From: Nitrospirota bacterium
GTDB taxonomy: Bacteria; Nitrospirota; JACRHJ01
Assembly (NCBI GenBank): GCA_027328825.1
Contig: DAHWTK010000033.1
Span: 1-14,858, forward strand
Reading direction: 5' to 3'
DNA length: 14,858 nucleotides
Of the stretch, positions 13,237-14,858 are shown in pieces. The notes beneath the pieces are model-generated. The model was not told where the DNA came from. It saw only the letters and a program-made list of their open reading frames with translations, and ran no database searches. Every line of letters starts with the position of its first letter. Position 1 is the first letter of the stretch. Position numbers and translations under genes: made by a program.

Positions 13237-13734
13237 TTATGCCGCCTTTATCTTCCTTGGCTCTTCCCTCGTCTCTATCTCTATCTTCCTGCCCTTTATG
13301 GCTTCGGCGGCCGGCATCCTTATCTCCAGCAGGCCCTTGTGGTATTCGGCCTTGATATTGTCCGTGTTAATGTCTACGGGAAGCACAATGCTCCTCTCGA
13401 AGCTCCCGTAGGAAATTTCCCTTGAGAAATAATCCTCCTTTTTATATTCCTTCTCGCTCTTGCGCTCGCCCTTCACGGTAAGCAGGTTCCCCGTTACGTT
13501 GACTTCAATGTCCTTCGGGTCCACACCGGAAAGCTCGACATGGGCAACCAGGTCGTTCCCCTCCCTTATGACGTCGATGGCCGGAAAACCAATATCGCCC
13601 GTCATCGATGACATAGACGAGAACATCGGGAACCAGCGCTCGTTGCGACCGAAAATCCTGTTGAACAGGTCGTCCATGTCTCTATGCAGGGACATAATAT
13701 CCCTTGACGGATTCCATCTTGTCAACGGAAACAT
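13237..13734 (-). CDS. Hsp20-family small heat shock protein
   Basis: The 165-residue protein has an N-terminal arm (SLHRDMDDLFNRIFG), an alpha-crystallin domain (about 50-142) with VELSGVDPKDIEVNV and the conserved G-L-L-E-I-R-M (134-140), and a C-terminal I-X-I motif (I151, I153) used to lock oligomers. It should hold unfolding proteins in the cytoplasm without using ATP. The ATG at 13734 has a strong ribosome site (AAGGAGGTG). The gene has its own promoter and terminator, so it is probably transcribed alone. The untranslated leader can be folded to cover the ribosome site; see the separate entry. Confidence 0.95.
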   Translation of the reverse strand: MFPLTRWNPSRDIMSLHRDMDDLFNRIFGRNERWFPMFSSMSSMTGDIGFPAIDVIREGNDLVAHVELSGVDPKDIEVNVTGNLLTVKGERKSEKEYKKEDYFSREISYGSFERSIVLPVDINTDNIKAEYHKGLLEIRMPAAEAIKGRKIEIETREEPRKIKAA

Positions 13735-13741
13735 AAAGCAC

Positions 13742-13794
13742 CTCCTTTGTGCATCTCCCGAATCTTAATTTGCAAGCCCGACAGATTAAAGGAA
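13742..13794 (-). promoter_or_regulatory. Possible RNA thermometer in the hsp20 leader
   Basis: In the leader, UUCCUUU (13794-13788) is complementary to AAAGGAG (13748-13742), the core of the ribosome site, with one G-U pair. Inside the 39-nt loop AAUCU and AGAUU form a second 5-bp stem. Weak A-U-rich pairing of this kind could melt at higher temperature. Seen by eye only; no energy was calculated. Confidence 0.35.
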
Positions 13795-13815
13795 TTTAAC
13801 CCGCCACCTGTATTA

Positions 13816-13843
13816 ATTATAGCTCGTTTTCGCCAGAAATCAA
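13816..13843 (-). promoter_or_regulatory. Promoter for hsp20
   Basis: Minus strand: TTGATT (13843-13838; 4/6), 16-nt spacer, TATAAT (13821-13816; perfect). The upstream DNA (13856-13890) is very AT-rich. The leader would be about 75 nt. I see no CIRCE repeat and no sigma-32 -10 (CCCCAT). Confidence 0.6.
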
Positions 13844-13929
13844 AGGGCAACAAATTGATTTAATTACGTATTTTTAATCATTAAATAATATTGCACACGC
13901 CTTTAAACTTTTTCCGCATGAAATACGTC

Positions 13930-13959
13930 TTGATTTAAGAGAGAGATTTTTTCTATCCT
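13930..13959 (+). promoter_or_regulatory. Weak promoter candidate for the secreted Pro/His-rich protein
   Basis: TTGATT (13930-13935; 4/6), 18-nt spacer, TATCCT (13954-13959; 4/6), about 35 nt before the ATG at 13994. Confidence 0.3.
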
Positions 13960-13993
13960 TAGAGAAAGCGTTCTTAAAGAGGAGGTTGTTAAT

Positions 13994-14440
13994 ATGAAGA
14001 AGCACCTGCTGGCAGCCGCCGTGATGGCGGCAGTATTTTCGTCCGCGCCCGCATTCGCGGGACTGAACATCTTCATCAGCCCGCCGCCCATCCCTATACC
14101 CGTCCCGCCGGTGCCCGTGGTAGTGACTCCACCGCCCCCTCCGGGCGTGGTCATTGCGCCCGGCCCGCCGTCATACTGGTTCTGGAGTCCCAACCGTTCG
14201 GAGTGGTTCTACTACGACAGGTATCGCCATCCGCACTTTGTCAGGGGGCACGAGTTCAGGGACGACGGCAGGCATTTCTATCCTTCGCACGGAAAATGGA
14301 TGCGCGCCCGGCACGACATGGGGCGGCACAGGGGCTGGCGGCGCGGCGAAGGGGATGAGCACGGACGGGGTCGTGGGCGATGGCACGGGCACGGGCGTGA
14401 CCATGAGCATGGACGCTGGAGAAGGGACGGCGGAGATTAA
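13994..14440 (+). CDS. Secreted Pro-rich, His/Arg/Gly-rich protein of unknown function
   Basis: I do not recognise a defined family. The 148-residue protein has a clear signal peptide (MKKHLLAAAVMAAVFSSAPAFA, cleavage after residue 22), a Pro/Val-rich segment (29-59), an aromatic block (YWFWSPNRSEWFYYDRYRHPHF, 61-82) and a basic tail (88-148) rich in His, Arg, Gly and Trp. It should be exported to the periplasm or cell surface. The tail could bind metal, polyanions or lipopolysaccharide, which is inference. The start is firm: GAGGAGG sits 8 nt before the ATG. It is divergent from hsp20 and ends before a bidirectional terminator. Confidence 0.8.
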   Translation: MKKHLLAAAVMAAVFSSAPAFAGLNIFISPPPIPIPVPPVPVVVTPPPPPGVVIAPGPPSYWFWSPNRSEWFYYDRYRHPHFVRGHEFRDDGRHFYPSHGKWMRARHDMGRHRGWRRGEGDEHGRGRGRWHGHGRDHEHGRWRRDGGD

Positions 14441-14456
14441 AGTCTGACTGACTTAT

Positions 14457-14502
14457 AAAAACCTGGATTTCCGAAATGATTTTACCGGGAATCCAGGTTT
14501 TT
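14457..14502. terminator. Bidirectional terminator built from a GGGAATCCAGG repeat
   Basis: AAAAACCTGGATTTCC (14457-14472) pairs with GGGAATCCAGGTTTTT (14487-14502): a 16-bp stem with one G-U and a 14-nt loop. The A run on one side and T run on the other allow termination from both strands. It lies between the convergent secreted-protein gene and rsmD. Confidence 0.85.
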
Positions 14503-14506
14503 CCGT

Positions 14507-14858
14507 TTATGCTGGACTTTCGGAAAAGACATACAGGCTGACAGCCGTGTCGCCGTAGAGGTAGTCCTTCTTTTTCATCAGCCGCCCGACGGATTCCGGG
14601 GCCGGATATTTTTTGAAGTGCTCGTATGCCGCGAGCGCTCCCTCCGGGAAAACGTCGGATAATTCCAAGCTTCCGAGAAGCTCCATGGTCTTTGACCCTG
14701 CGTCTGCATGGTATGGCGGGTCAGCGAAGACTATGTCGTACGGGCCGAGTTCACGTGCGGTCTTTTTGAGGAAGGCGAGCGCGTCCTTTGACACGACTGC
14801 GGCGCGTTCGCGGTAGCCCAGGGATTCTATGTTCTCCCGTATCAGCCGGACGGAACCG
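14507..14858 (-). CDS. rsmD: 16S rRNA (guanine966-N2)-methyltransferase RsmD, C-terminal part
   Basis: The frame runs in from the right edge (GSVRLIRENIESLGYRERAAVVSKDALAFL) and ends at 14507, giving 116 visible residues. VRLIRENI...DALAFL is the usual segment before the catalytic motif, and FADPPYH holds the N-methyltransferase motif IV (DPPY) that binds the target base. The enzyme methylates G966 of 16S rRNA during 30S assembly, using S-adenosylmethionine. The N-terminal cofactor-binding part is outside the window. The GTG at 14794 is an internal valine, not the start. Confidence 0.92.
   Translation of the reverse strand, partial: GSVRLIRENIESLGYRERAAVVSKDALAFLKKTARELGPYDIVFADPPYHADAGSKTMELLGSLELSDVFPEGALAAYEHFKKYPAPESVGRLMKKKDYLYGDTAVSLYVFSESPA

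Noticed and set aside
13735..13993. CIRCE or sigma-32 heat-shock control element
   Set aside because: No TTAGCACTC-N9-GAGTGCTAA inverted repeat and no CCCCAT -10 in the divergent intergenic region.
14507..14794. Complete small gene starting with GTG at 14794
   Set aside because: The same frame stays open to the window edge with RsmD-like sequence, so this is an internal codon of a truncated gene.

Overview
The window looks like chromosomal DNA of an anaerobic, Gram-negative-type bacterium. The signs are a partial heterodisulfide-reductase B-like protein, a HydG-type radical SAM enzyme, flavodoxin/flavin-reductase genes, SecG and a lipoprotein with a lipobox. Coding sequence is fairly GC-rich but uses many ATA (Ile) and AGG (Arg) codons, and intergenic DNA carries several short palindromic repeat families. 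This would fit a Nitrospirota or Desulfobacterota-like lineage, but that is inference; no rRNA or marker gene settles it.

Layout. 1-127 (-) is the start of an hdrB-like gene with a clear promoter. 314-1863 (+) is a translationally coupled pair: a small His-containing membrane protein and a three-TM GAF protein with no kinase domain. 1947-9414 (-) is a tightly packed run: family-5 solute-binding lipoprotein, ABC ATPase, ABC-2 permease, ThiF, HydG-like radical SAM enzyme, HAD hydrolase and a soluble PAS histidine kinase. 9574-10792 (-) is tpiA-secG. 10793-11472 has no gene and ends in a cluster of dispersed repeats. 11473-12534 (-) is a flavodoxin/flavin-reductase pair, 12703-13062 (-) a DksA/TraR zinc-finger protein and 13237-13734 (-) an Hsp20 chaperone. 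13994-14440 (+) is a secreted Pro- and His/Arg-rich protein. 14507-14858 (-) is the C-terminal part of rsmD.

How it works together. The minus-strand run is close-packed (gaps of 0, -1, 40, 10, 49 and -1 nt) but is probably not one transcript. I see internal promoters ahead of thiF and the HAD gene whose -10 boxes lie only 7-8 nt from the ATG, with no Shine-Dalgarno sequence. tpiA has the same geometry with a near-consensus promoter, so several genes here are probably read from leaderless mRNAs, while hsp20, dksA, secG, the flavodoxin gene and the secreted-protein gene have ordinary Shine-Dalgarno sites. Strong hairpin terminators follow secG and hsp20, and a bidirectional one separates the secreted-protein gene from rsmD.

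The most interesting points are the leaderless promoter pattern, a HydG-signature enzyme next to thiF rather than hydE/hydF, a peptide-type binding lipoprotein coupled to an exporter-type ABC pair, a possible membrane heme/metal sensor pair, a possible RNA thermometer ahead of hsp20, and the repeat cluster at 11.2-11.4 kb.
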